Origin: Nostoc sp. LEGE 12450 | Lineage (GTDB): Bacteria > Cyanobacteriota > Cyanobacteriia > Cyanobacteriales > Nostocaceae | Direction of reading: 5' to 3' | DNA length: 64,000 nucleotides | NCBI RefSeq assembly: GCF_015206895.1 | Contig: NZ_JADEXU010000011.1 | Coordinates: 23,821 to 87,820, forward strand | Shown: positions 17,292 to 25,553 of the stretch, piece by piece | Layout of the letters: the number at the start of each line of letters is the position of its first letter | Numbering within the stretch: the stretch's first letter is position 1 | Position numbers and translations under genes: made by a program | The notes under the pieces: model-generated | Database searches by the model: none | Told to the model about the DNA's origin: nothing | The model's input: the letters and a program-made list of their open reading frames with translations, nothing else

Positions 17292-19238
17292 TTAAACAAC
17301 TACAAAGTTGCTGACGCTTAGTGAAGATACACCGTTTAATTGTGCGAATTTTTTCTGAGCAAATCCACTATTGCTGCCATCTTGGTCAAAGTAAAGCGCC
17401 CCTGAGCTACTGTCGAAAATCAATCGCTGATCTTTTGTTGTTGCAGTTGTGCCGAGGGTAAATTGACTAGGTAGGATTGAACTTGGTGATAAACTGCCAC
17501 CGAAACCCACAGCAGATAATTGAATGTAATCAATGATACCGAAGTCATAGATAACATCAAGCCCTTCATTAGAACTATTGAAAACAAAGGTATCTTGATT
17601 TGCACCACCAGTCAGGAAATCATTACCACCACCACCAGTCAATACATCACTCCCATCACCACCAATTAGAGTATCATTATCATTGCCACCGTTGAGAGTA
17701 CTACTACCGCCAGCACCAAAGGCAGATAGATAATCATTACCATCGCCACCATTTAGCAAGTTATTCTTATACGAATTTTCAACAGTCAAGCGATCGTTAC
17801 CTGTACCACCATCGAGATTATTGGTACTAAATGAGGAGTTAGCATTTAAGGTGTCATTACCCGTACCACCCTTCAAAGTAAAAAAGGTGTTATCGAAATG
17901 GAAGCTAGCGCCAGCAGCAGATAGATAATCATCTCCATCGCCACCATCTAGTATATTAGTACCAGATGAATAGTCTGCGTAAATGAAATCGTTACCTGCA
18001 CCACCATTCAAGAAGTTACCACCATAGGTAGCTTTAGCATTTAAGGTGTCATGACCTGCACCACCATTCAGGGTATTACTGCTGCCAAAGAAGCCGGAGT
18101 AGCTATTAGCAATAGATAAATAATCATTGCCATCGCCACCATCTAGTAGGCTCGCTCCACCTGTAGCTTCTGCATATAAAAAGTCGTTACCTGTACCACC
18201 ATAGATGGTATTCTTATTACGTGAATTGTCGCTAACACGTAAGAGATCGTTACCTGCACCGCCATTGAGGGTGTCATTGCCACCACTACCGCCGTTGAGT
18301 GTATCGTCGCCATTGCTGCCTACAATATTGTCGTTATATGCTGTACCTTTGATTTCTAATCGTTCGATATTCTTGTAGCGGACTTGATTTGTGTCGGCAG
18401 TAATGGAACCTTGGTTAGTGCTAGGGTTGTATGTTGAGGTGATACCTGCGATCGCATTACTATAGTCAATGTACAAGTAATCATTACCTGTTCCTCCATC
18501 AACTGTTTGAGTTACCAAGGAATAGAGAACAGTTTCTGGGCTACTAATATAGAAAGAGTCATCACCACTATCACCATTGAGAGTGTTAGCACCCTGAACT
18601 CCATAGGCATAAAAAGTGTCTGCTCCGTTTCCACCTGAAACTGTATTCTTGCCTTTCCATTGATAATTAATGTCAAGGGTGTCATTTCCATCACCTCCGT
18701 CGAGAACATTATTACCAGCAGACAAATCAGCTGCAATATAATCATTTCCGGTTCCACCCCGAAGGGTATTGTTTCCTACGGCGTAGCGAGCAGAAAGACG
18801 ATCATCCTCAGAACCACCATCTAAGATATTTTTTCCATAAGAGAAAGAAATATCTAAGGTATCGTTTCCACTTCCACCCTTAAGGGTGTTATTTCCAGTC
18901 GAGCTATAAACGTAAAGTTCATCATTTCCCGCTCCACCATCTAAAAGGTTGTTCCCAGAGGAGTTGGCGGCATAGAAGGAATCATTACCTGCTTCACCAT
19001 ATAGACTATTATTACCCTCTTCTCCGTTTAAATAGTCATTACCTAAGCCACCATAAAGATAGTCATCACCTAAACCTCCATAGAGTTTGTCATTATCCTC
19101 ATCACCATAAAGATAGTCATTACCTAAGCCTCCATAGAGGTTGTCGTCTCCCGCAAATCCGATGATGGTATCATTCTCATTACCACCATAAAGAAAATCA
19201 AGGTAATTTTTATTATCTGTACCCTTGATAATTGCCAT
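17292..19238 (-). CDS. RTX-type calcium-binding repeat protein
   Basis: A 648-aa protein built almost entirely of nonapeptide RTX repeats (GGxGNDxLx), in at least 20 blocks such as GGLGNDYLYGDEDNDKLYGG, with variants where LDGG or LNGG alternates with NNTL/NNLL. These form a parallel beta-roll when Ca2+ binds outside the cell. The C-terminal ~110 residues (DTFVFNSSNEGLDVIYDFG and following) are the usual end domain and probably carry the signal for type I secretion; no N-terminal signal peptide is present. There is no enzyme domain, so a surface or matrix protein is likely. The ATG is preceded by AAGGGA at 9 bases. Internal repeats could recombine. Confidence 0.85.
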   Translation of the reverse strand: MAIIKGTDNKNYLDFLYGGNENDTIIGFAGDDNLYGGLGNDYLYGDEDNDKLYGGLGDDYLYGGLGNDYLNGEEGNNSLYGEAGNDSFYAANSSGNNLLDGGAGNDELYVYSSTGNNTLKGGSGNDTLDISFSYGKNILDGGSEDDRLSARYAVGNNTLRGGTGNDYIAADLSAGNNVLDGGDGNDTLDINYQWKGKNTVSGGNGADTFYAYGVQGANTLNGDSGDDSFYISSPETVLYSLVTQTVDGGTGNDYLYIDYSNAIAGITSTYNPSTNQGSITADTNQVRYKNIERLEIKGTAYNDNIVGSNGDDTLNGGSGGNDTLNGGAGNDLLRVSDNSRNKNTIYGGTGNDFLYAEATGGASLLDGGDGNDYLSIANSYSGFFGSSNTLNGGAGHDTLNAKATYGGNFLNGGAGNDFIYADYSSGTNILDGGDGDDYLSAAGASFHFDNTFFTLKGGTGNDTLNANSSFSTNNLDGGTGNDRLTVENSYKNNLLNGGDGNDYLSAFGAGGSSTLNGGNDNDTLIGGDGSDVLTGGGGNDFLTGGANQDTFVFNSSNEGLDVIYDFGIIDYIQLSAVGFGGSLSPSSILPSQFTLGTTATTKDQRLIFDSSSGALYFDQDGSNSGFAQKKFAQLNGVSSLSVSNFVVV

Positions 19239-20034
19239 AAATTTAGTTCCCTTGGAATCAAAGTTTTATACAGTTTTTAAGTTTTCAATTTGCATTTAGT
19301 GCTGTTGTAATGCACTAATGATTAACCGAAAGTTTGCACCATCGGCGGGCTTTATGTCGCTATGAGGCGGCACCATTTCTGTATGAAGATTGACCCAGTT
19401 GATGGGTTTACTGGTAATACTTTAATAGTTGTCTAACGTTTTTCAGAAATATCTCTAGCCTTGGGAACTGCACACGTTAGAGCAATAAATCATCTCAGGC
19501 TCTTATTAATGCTCTTTGGAGCCAATACTAATTTTGCCAAATATGTCAAACAATTAATGGCGTTAAATCTGCCTGGGAAGCTATAAAGCTTCAATTAATA
19601 GGTTATCATCCTGCCAGAGGAGCGCATTTTCTTTGACACTAAACTTTACTTTCTTCTACCCAAATATTTACCTCTTTAAAAACTCAAGGTTTCAAAATGG
19701 ACGAGGTTTATATACATGATGAGCTAGACTGTCATGTATAACTTGGGATAATAGATCAATATTTAGGCACTAGATAAAAGCCTCAAGTACCACTACGTAC
19801 AGAAGATGATAAATTTGAAACTGATTATAGAAATTTACCGAAGCGGTTAAGATCGATTTGCCTAATCGATGAAGCAAAGCATGGGATAAACTATTAGAAA
19901 TAGCTGAGAAAAATTAAGTAACCAGAAGTGAAGTGATAGAAATTTTTGCTCGCAGTGGCGAATTATATTAAGTCTTATCTCTAGGCTACTTAATATCTAT
20001 GCACTTACCTCAGCGTGCCTCTGCATTTAAAAAA
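19239..20034. other. Long intergenic region, no gene seen
   Basis: About 800 bp of AT-rich DNA with many stops in all frames. A ~40-bp stretch at 19671-19712 (with AGGTTTCAAAATGGACGAGG) recurs in diverged form at 38029-38071. Nothing else is supported. Confidence 0.6.
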
Positions 20035-20058
20035 GAAAAAAGGTGGGCATTACCCACC
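20035..20058 (-). terminator. Intrinsic terminator of rtcB
   Basis: On the minus strand GGTGGG-TAATG-CCCACC is followed by a run of six T, 9 bp past the rtcB stop. It is a classical rho-independent terminator. Confidence 0.85.
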
Positions 20059-20066
20059 CGATAAAT

Positions 20067-22214
20067 TTATCCTTTAACACAAAGAACTTGCTTTAGTGTT
20101 GCTACAACTTCAACTAAATCTGCTTGATTTGCCATCACTTGTTCTATCGGCTTATAAGCACCTGGAATTTCATCTAACACGCCCTCATCTTTGCGGCATT
20201 CTACACCATTTGTTTGCTCTATCAAATCATCAAGTGTGTAGACATTTTTTGCCTTATTTCTAGACATCAAACGCCCCGCGCCGTGAGAACAAGAACAGAA
20301 ACTATGAGCATTACCTTTACCCTTAACAATGAAAGACTTTGCCCCCATCGAACCAGGAATAATCCCATAATCTTCAGTCTGAGCCCGGACTGCACCCTTA
20401 CGAGTAACGTATACATCCTCGCCAAAATGCACTTCTTTTTCGGCGTAATTGTGATGACAATTAACTTGCAATAAAGGTTTAGTTGCTTTCCCGCCTACCA
20501 GATGTTTTTCAACTATGTGCTTAAAACGCGCCATCATCACATCGCGGTTAACACGCGCATAGTTTTGTGACCATTGTAAATCATGCCAATATGCCTGGAA
20601 TTCTGGCGTACCAGCAATAAAATGAGCCAAATCAGGGTCAGGTAATTTATTACCTGCCATTTTTGCTAATTCTCTAGCTGTGTGAATATGACACTGAGCT
20701 AGTTTATTGCCGATGTTACGCGAACCTGAATGCAGCATCAGCCAAACTTGATTCTCTGTATCGAGGCACACTTCAATAAAGTGATTTCCTCCACCAAGAG
20801 AACCCATCTGTTTCATTGCTTTACCTTGTAGGTCTTGCACACCGCGATGCAAGTCTTTAAAATCATCCCAGTGTTGCCAGTTACTGACGGATTTTTCAAC
20901 GTCTTTATTTTCGTTGAATCCAGTCGGAATTGCTGCTTCAATATCCAGGCGGATTTTCTTGAGTTTACCTTCTAGTTGTTCGGCGGTAAATGCTGTTTTG
21001 ATCGCGCTCATACCGCAGTTATGAACAAATACTCCGGCTTTCAGGGCGAAATTATGGTACTCCGGTACTGTTAGACAGTAAACATCCTCTGTGTAATTTA
21101 GTAGATTTACTGCTACAACCTTGTGATTGCATTGATGTTCTTTTCTGCGGTGATTGTGGAGTCCAATTGGAGTTTTGACATCTACACCACAAATCTCACA
21201 GGTATAGTATTGGTTAGCAATCTCTTGAGACTTTTCTCTCCCTTTTTCACTCTTGTTATATTCAACTAGATATTGTTTACCCCGATTACCATTACCTGCG
21301 ACTGCATTTTTAAAATGCTCTGGTTGCTGTTCCATGTATTGAAGGATATTCCTAGTTCCCCGTTCAGCATAGTATTGGTATCCTTCTGGAGTTTTTGCTT
21401 TTTGAGCAAGGGAAGCAACTCTTTTTTCTTCAAATTCGGCAGAATGCCAGTGTTGGTTACGCTCCACTAGAGAGCGGTGGTAAGCAGAATGATCGCGATT
21501 ACCCATGAATTCAAGATTTTCTGGTCGATTATCAGATTCATCGAAATTCTGATGATGAATAACTGTTTTCTGTCCCTCAAATCTAGGAACCTTGCCTAGT
21601 AACCCAGACCTGGCAATAATCCAGTGTGCTTTTTGCCATCTGCTGGAGTATGGCTGAGTAATCAGGGTGTAGCCATCTTTGTCAGTCTTGGAGTAAAAGG
21701 GCATTAAGGAAGTCTCTGCTTGAAGTAACTGAGCTTCTTTATAGGTTCCGTCCCGAAGCATGAATTGGTGATCGGGAGTACAAATAATTTCTTCACCGTT
21801 ATCCAGAATCACTTTCACGAGTGGAGCATTCCGTCTAGTCAACTTAGCAGTTGCTTGAGCCGCAACGATTTTTCCTGTTGGCGTACAAGCATAAACAATA
21901 AACTCTGTACCCCAATCGATTAGGTCTTTAATAGTATAAGATTTACCATCCGCTAGAGGAATTAAGGTATCTCCTATGAAGCAACCAATATCTACACCGA
22001 CAGCAGCAGGGATAATTGCCTCTTTGGTTGCAATTACAGAACCAACTAAAGCACCTTTGCCTAAGTGGACATCTGGCATTAAGGCCACGTGCTTAAACAC
22101 AAATGGTAATGATGCCACATTTTTTGCCATCTTGGTTTCTTCTGGGCCCAAAGAGTGATTTGCCCAAGATAAAACGGGTGCTGGTGTGGTAATTTCTAAC
22201 TTTTCGTATGGCAT
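20067..22214 (-). CDS. rtcB: RNA-splicing ligase RtcB interrupted by an intein
   Basis: A 715-aa precursor. The extein (residues 1-77 plus 400-715, 393 aa after splicing) is RtcB, the GTP- and Mn-dependent ligase that joins 2',3'-cyclic-phosphate or 3'-phosphate RNA ends to 5'-OH. Visible active-site pieces are DVHLGKG, GVDIG|C, GGGNHFIEV, HSGSRNIG, NCHHNYAE and SHGAGR, the last carrying the guanylylated histidine. The intein occupies residues 78-399 and sits directly before C400, the metal-binding cysteine of the GVDIGCGM motif, which also acts as the +1 splicing nucleophile. Activity therefore depends on splicing. Single gene, minus strand, with its own terminator. Role: RNA repair. Confidence 0.92.
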   Translation of the reverse strand: MPYEKLEITTPAPVLSWANHSLGPEETKMAKNVASLPFVFKHVALMPDVHLGKGALVGSVIATKEAIIPAAVGVDIGCFIGDTLIPLADGKSYTIKDLIDWGTEFIVYACTPTGKIVAAQATAKLTRRNAPLVKVILDNGEEIICTPDHQFMLRDGTYKEAQLLQAETSLMPFYSKTDKDGYTLITQPYSSRWQKAHWIIARSGLLGKVPRFEGQKTVIHHQNFDESDNRPENLEFMGNRDHSAYHRSLVERNQHWHSAEFEEKRVASLAQKAKTPEGYQYYAERGTRNILQYMEQQPEHFKNAVAGNGNRGKQYLVEYNKSEKGREKSQEIANQYYTCEICGVDVKTPIGLHNHRRKEHQCNHKVVAVNLLNYTEDVYCLTVPEYHNFALKAGVFVHNCGMSAIKTAFTAEQLEGKLKKIRLDIEAAIPTGFNENKDVEKSVSNWQHWDDFKDLHRGVQDLQGKAMKQMGSLGGGNHFIEVCLDTENQVWLMLHSGSRNIGNKLAQCHIHTARELAKMAGNKLPDPDLAHFIAGTPEFQAYWHDLQWSQNYARVNRDVMMARFKHIVEKHLVGGKATKPLLQVNCHHNYAEKEVHFGEDVYVTRKGAVRAQTEDYGIIPGSMGAKSFIVKGKGNAHSFCSCSHGAGRLMSRNKAKNVYTLDDLIEQTNGVECRKDEGVLDEIPGAYKPIEQVMANQADLVEVVATLKQVLCVKG
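21018..21983 (-). mobile_element. Intein with HNH-type homing endonuclease in RtcB
   Basis: A 322-aa intein. Block A starts at C78 (CFIGDTLIPL); block B has TPDH (146-149, with the catalytic His); block F is YTEDVYCLTVPEYHNFAL; block G ends VFVHN with the next extein residue Cys. Between B and F lies an HNH-like nuclease region (HH at 220-221, RPENLEF, then DHSAYH with H242 and H246) and a small zinc-finger-like motif (C339-x2-C342, H353, H360). All splicing residues are present, so it should be active. The presence of an endonuclease implies recent or possible homing. Confidence 0.88.
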
Positions 22215-22588
22215 AATTTATTCTATTTTGGATTTTAAATTTTAGATTTTGGATTAGGTCTATGTACTGATAATTTATCTAGTACTTTTTTACGGTTTTT
22301 AGTAAACACTAAATTTATTACTACTAACTTGCTTACCCATAAATTTAAACTTGACATACTACTTAGTTGTAGCAATTTAAATGCTTATTGTCTTTCATTT
22401 AACTCGTTCAGTCTTCGTGAAGCTGAAGAACTACTTTTAGGGAGTAGCACATTTATACTACAAATGTAACTCATGCGATTACAAGCGTCAAGTCCATACC
22501 ACAGAGAGAAAACAGATGTTTCCTAGATATATTAAAATTTGTAAAGAAAATTACTCTGTTAAATAACTCCTTAAACTTCTGACACAAT
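22215..22588. other. Intergenic region between divergent rtcB and methyltransferase genes
   Basis: 374 bp, AT-rich. It must contain both promoters, but no clear -35/-10 pair or operator stands out. No ORF. Confidence 0.5.
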
Positions 22589-23476
22589 ATGGCAGTCCGT
22601 CAAGATACAATCTGGGAACGTTTTTTATCTCCTGTAATGCGTCTTTTGATTGATGAAGAAGGCTTACGGCGTTACGCTGATAGTATTGACTGGGAGAAAG
22701 AGGGCGATCGCTTCCGGCGAGATGATGTCATAATTCCCTCGTACTACAGCAGTCAAAACTTTCACGGGATTACAGGCGGCTATCTCACTTACAATGCAGC
22801 AGTTAGTTACGATCCGATTACCCAATATGTTGTGCCGCCTAATGAAACTATTGTCCGCCAAGCCTTAATTGATGCTGTTAAGGTAAAACCACGACGCATA
22901 CTTGACTTAGGTTGTGGCACAGGTTCCACTACTCTAATGTTAAAACGGGCTTTTCCCGAAGCGGAAGTTATTGGTTTGGATTTATCACCCTATATGCTGG
23001 TAAGGGCAGAAGATAAAGCTAGAAATGCTGGTTTAGAGATAGTCTGGCGACACGGAAATGCGGAAAAAACCAGTTTCAGAGATGCAACATTTGACTTAGT
23101 GACAGCTTCTTTGCTATTCCACGAAACTCCAAATGAGGTGTCCTTAGCAATTTTGCAGGAAAGCTTTCGCTTGCTAGTAACTGGAGGACAAGTCCTAATT
23201 CTAGATGGAAATCAAAAGACTCTGCGGCAGTTAGAATGGCTTAATGATGTTTTTGAAGAGCCATATATTCGTGAGTATGCTGCTGGTAATACAGAGGCGA
23301 ATATGGGTGCGGCCGGATTTGAAGCTGTGCGATCGCAGGATGTATGGTGGATAAATCAGGTAACTGGCGGCGTTAAACCGATCGCAACTGAAAATGTCCG
23401 TCGTTATACTCCCACATCAGTAGATAATAATGATTTGGAGGGACTTGGATCTCCCGCATTTGGCATAATCGCATGA
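22589..23476 (+). CDS. Class I SAM-dependent methyltransferase
   Basis: A 295-aa methyltransferase. Motif I is ILDLGCGTGSTT at about residues 104-115, followed by the acidic end of strand 2 (EVIGLDLSPYM) and post-I/II motifs (FDLVTASLLFHETP, LLVTGGQVLILDGN). The N-terminal ~90 residues, including GITGGYLTYNAAVSYDP, are a substrate-facing extension common in cyanobacterial homologues. The substrate is unknown. Its stop overlaps the start of the HAD gene (ATGA), so the two are translationally coupled. Confidence 0.85.
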   Translation: MAVRQDTIWERFLSPVMRLLIDEEGLRRYADSIDWEKEGDRFRRDDVIIPSYYSSQNFHGITGGYLTYNAAVSYDPITQYVVPPNETIVRQALIDAVKVKPRRILDLGCGTGSTTLMLKRAFPEAEVIGLDLSPYMLVRAEDKARNAGLEIVWRHGNAEKTSFRDATFDLVTASLLFHETPNEVSLAILQESFRLLVTGGQVLILDGNQKTLRQLEWLNDVFEEPYIREYAAGNTEANMGAAGFEAVRSQDVWWINQVTGGVKPIATENVRRYTPTSVDNNDLEGLGSPAFGIIA

Positions 23477-24201
23477 GTTTAAAGGCAGTTCTCTTTGATT
23501 TCAATGGTGTCATCATTAACGATGAGCCAATCCACCTACAACTGATCGATGAGATTCTCATTGAAGAAAATCTCCAACCCCAAAAAGTGAGTGAGCGTCA
23601 AGCTTCTCTTGGACGCAGCGATCGCGCTTGTTTTGGGCAACTACTCGCTAATCGTGGTAGAGTCGCTAACGAAAACTACTTAACTCAGTTGTTGTACCGC
23701 AAAGCCCAAGCTTATACGGTGGAGTTAGAGAAAATAGAGAAACTGCCTTTATATCCAGGTGTAGAAGACTTAATATATCAGGTGCGATCGCGGAATTTGA
23801 AATTAGGATTAGTCAGTGGCGCTCTTCGCCAAGAAATAGAATTGGTACTCCATCGTGCCAAACTAGACAAACATTTTAAAATTATCGTTGCGGGCGATGA
23901 CATAACCACCAGTAAACCAGAACCTGATGGTTATTTACTGGCAGTAAAATGCCTAAATAAAGAATATCCTGAATTAAACCTTCAACCACAAGAGTGTCTG
24001 GCAATTGAAGATACCCCCGCAGGTATTGCCGCAGCGAAGCGATCGCAGATGCAAGTTGTTGGTGTAGCGAACACTTACCCATTCCACATGCTTCAGCGCT
24101 GCTGTAATTGGACTGTTGATTATCTCAGTGATTTGGAACTGGAACGCGTGCAGAAGATTTATTCTCAAAAAGAGCCTCAGCCATCGGCAACTGAATGTTA
24201 G
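23473..24201 (+). CDS. HAD-superfamily hydrolase (CbbY/phosphatase-like)
   Basis: A 242-aa haloacid dehalogenase-like phosphatase with a helical cap. Motif I is DFNGV at residues 9-13, motif II LVSGA, motif III K in SKPEPDGY and motif IV ED in CLAIEDTPAGI. The nucleophile D9 is kept, but the second Asp of the usual DxDG is Asn (N11), which may alter phosphoryl transfer or specificity. The cap and overall size match beta-phosphoglucomutase/CbbY-like enzymes. It overlaps the methyltransferase by 4 bp. Substrate unknown. Confidence 0.85.
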   Translation: MSLKAVLFDFNGVIINDEPIHLQLIDEILIEENLQPQKVSERQASLGRSDRACFGQLLANRGRVANENYLTQLLYRKAQAYTVELEKIEKLPLYPGVEDLIYQVRSRNLKLGLVSGALRQEIELVLHRAKLDKHFKIIVAGDDITTSKPEPDGYLLAVKCLNKEYPELNLQPQECLAIEDTPAGIAAAKRSQMQVVGVANTYPFHMLQRCCNWTVDYLSDLELERVQKIYSQKEPQPSATEC

Positions 24202-24266
24202 AATACTCTATGGTGATAGTCTATTGAGTTAATGAGTAATATTACTCTTGACTTAGCAACGATTCA

Positions 24267-24339
24267 GGGGAATTAGCTCAGTTGGTAGAGCGCTGCGATC
24301 GCACCGCAGAGGCCATCGGTTCAAATCCGTTATTCTCCA
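24267..24339 (+). tRNA. tRNA-Ala (anticodon CGC)
   Basis: A 73-nt cloverleaf without encoded CCA. Acceptor GGGGAAT pairs with ATTCTCC (one G-T), D-stem GCTC/GAGC, anticodon stem CTGCG/CGCAG with loop ATCGCAC (anticodon CGC, reading GCG), a 5-nt variable loop and T-stem ATCGG/CCGTT. The T-stem has one T-T mismatch and the T-loop starts TTCAAAT. Discriminator base A. The anticodon arm contains the HIP1 octamer GCGATCGC. Probably functional, though the T-stem mismatch is unusual. Confidence 0.85.
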
Positions 24340-24406
24340 TTTGTACATTCGCAAATTATATGTCGCAATTTGCTAATTAAAGTTAGATAAGAATTGATAA
24401 AGGTGC

Positions 24407-24457
24407 GGTGTGGGAAGAGGGGAGCGTTGGTCGCCTTTTCCCTAACCCCTTTTTTTA
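24407..24457 (+). terminator. Terminator-like hairpin after tRNA-Ala
   Basis: A G-rich arm (GGGAAGAGGGGAGCG) and a C/T-rich arm (CGCCTTTTCCC, then ACCCC) are followed by seven T. Pairing is imperfect. It may end the HAD/tRNA transcript. Confidence 0.35.
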
Positions 24458-24503
24458 ATTATTTTGTTCTGCCTGAGTTTGAATAAAGAGGAGATAGTTT
24501 GGT

Positions 24504-25151
24504 ATGTTACTTGAACTCAATCAACTAATTGTTAGAGCCGGTCATCAGTTGTTGATTAAAGATATCTCCTGGTCGGTATACAAACGTATTTTGACAGAAT
24601 TGGGGGACAATCGCAGTTCTAGGATAGGTTACAGTCAAGGAGTGCTGGAAATAATGGCTCCATTACCAGAGCATGAAGTAGCTAAAGTTATTATTGGAGA
24701 CTTGGTAAAAGTTTTATTAGAAGAACTCGATCTGGAATTTTGGAGTTTGGGATCTACGACTTTTGATAAACAAAGTATGGATGCTGGGGTAGAACCTGAT
24801 GATTGTTTCTATATCCAAAATGAAGCTAGAATTAGGGGCAAAGATAGAATCAATTTAGAAACTGATCCACCTCCAGATTTGGCTATTGAAATTGATATTA
24901 CCTCCCGCACTCGTTTCAATAATTATCAAGCGTTGAGAGTACCAGAACTGTGGCGATGGAATGGAAGCAAGTTGGAAATAAACGTGCTGCTCGATGGTAA
25001 ATATGTAGAATCAAATACCAGTTCTATTTTCCCCAATCTTCCAATTCAGCAAGTGATTCCCGAATATTTGATCCTGAGTAAGACCAATGGAAGGAATGCG
25101 ACAATGAAAGCATTTCGTGTATGGGCAAGACAGCAAATAGGAGTGATTTAG
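24504..25151 (+). CDS. Uma2 family (DUF820) PD-(D/E)XK protein
   Basis: A 215-aa member of the Uma2/DUF820 family, very abundant in cyanobacteria and predicted to have a restriction-endonuclease fold. Visible core: EPDDCFYI, PDLAIEIDITS (the D...E-x-D catalytic-type segment) and a late VPELWRWNGSKLEI strand. Preceded by AGGAG about 12 bases before the ATG. Cellular role unknown. Confidence 0.85.
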   Translation: MLLELNQLIVRAGHQLLIKDISWSVYKRILTELGDNRSSRIGYSQGVLEIMAPLPEHEVAKVIIGDLVKVLLEELDLEFWSLGSTTFDKQSMDAGVEPDDCFYIQNEARIRGKDRINLETDPPPDLAIEIDITSRTRFNNYQALRVPELWRWNGSKLEINVLLDGKYVESNTSSIFPNLPIQQVIPEYLILSKTNGRNATMKAFRVWARQQIGVI

Positions 25152-25538
25152 TTACAATCCAATTGGTATTCCATTGATTCCACTTCTAACGTTGATGGTG
25201 AGTCTGGCATTGTCGGCTGGATTGTAGTGTTTGTTGTGAGTCTGTTGGGCTTAGGAACGCTCCCTACCTGGAAATTTGGTAAGGTACAACCGCCGATGCT
25301 GGGGTAACTCAATTGACGTTCCCCATCCTGTAGAGGGATGAGAGATTACGGTAATTTAAGATAAAGTCGTCGAAATAGTGTAAATGGAAGCAAGATCGAT
25401 ATCAACCTGCTTCACTTAATTCGCAATGCCGAATATATATATTTTTTGTTTGCCGAACCACTTAGATTACCATCAAACCATTGTGATAGAGCGGGTTGAA
25501 GCATAGAGAAAATTGTTATCGAAAAAGACGTTTATTGT
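25152..25538. other. Intergenic region with a possible gene tail
   Basis: A ~45-codon open frame without ATG, ending TAA at 25307, reads like a C-terminal membrane segment (GIVGWIVVFVVSLLGLGTLP). It may be the remnant of a lost membrane-protein gene. The rest shows no feature. Confidence 0.3.
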
Positions 25539-25553
25539 TTGAGGAAACCTCCT

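Noticed and set aside
20214..20474. 86-codon plus-strand ORF inside rtcB
   Set aside because: Antisense shadow of a clearly conserved gene.
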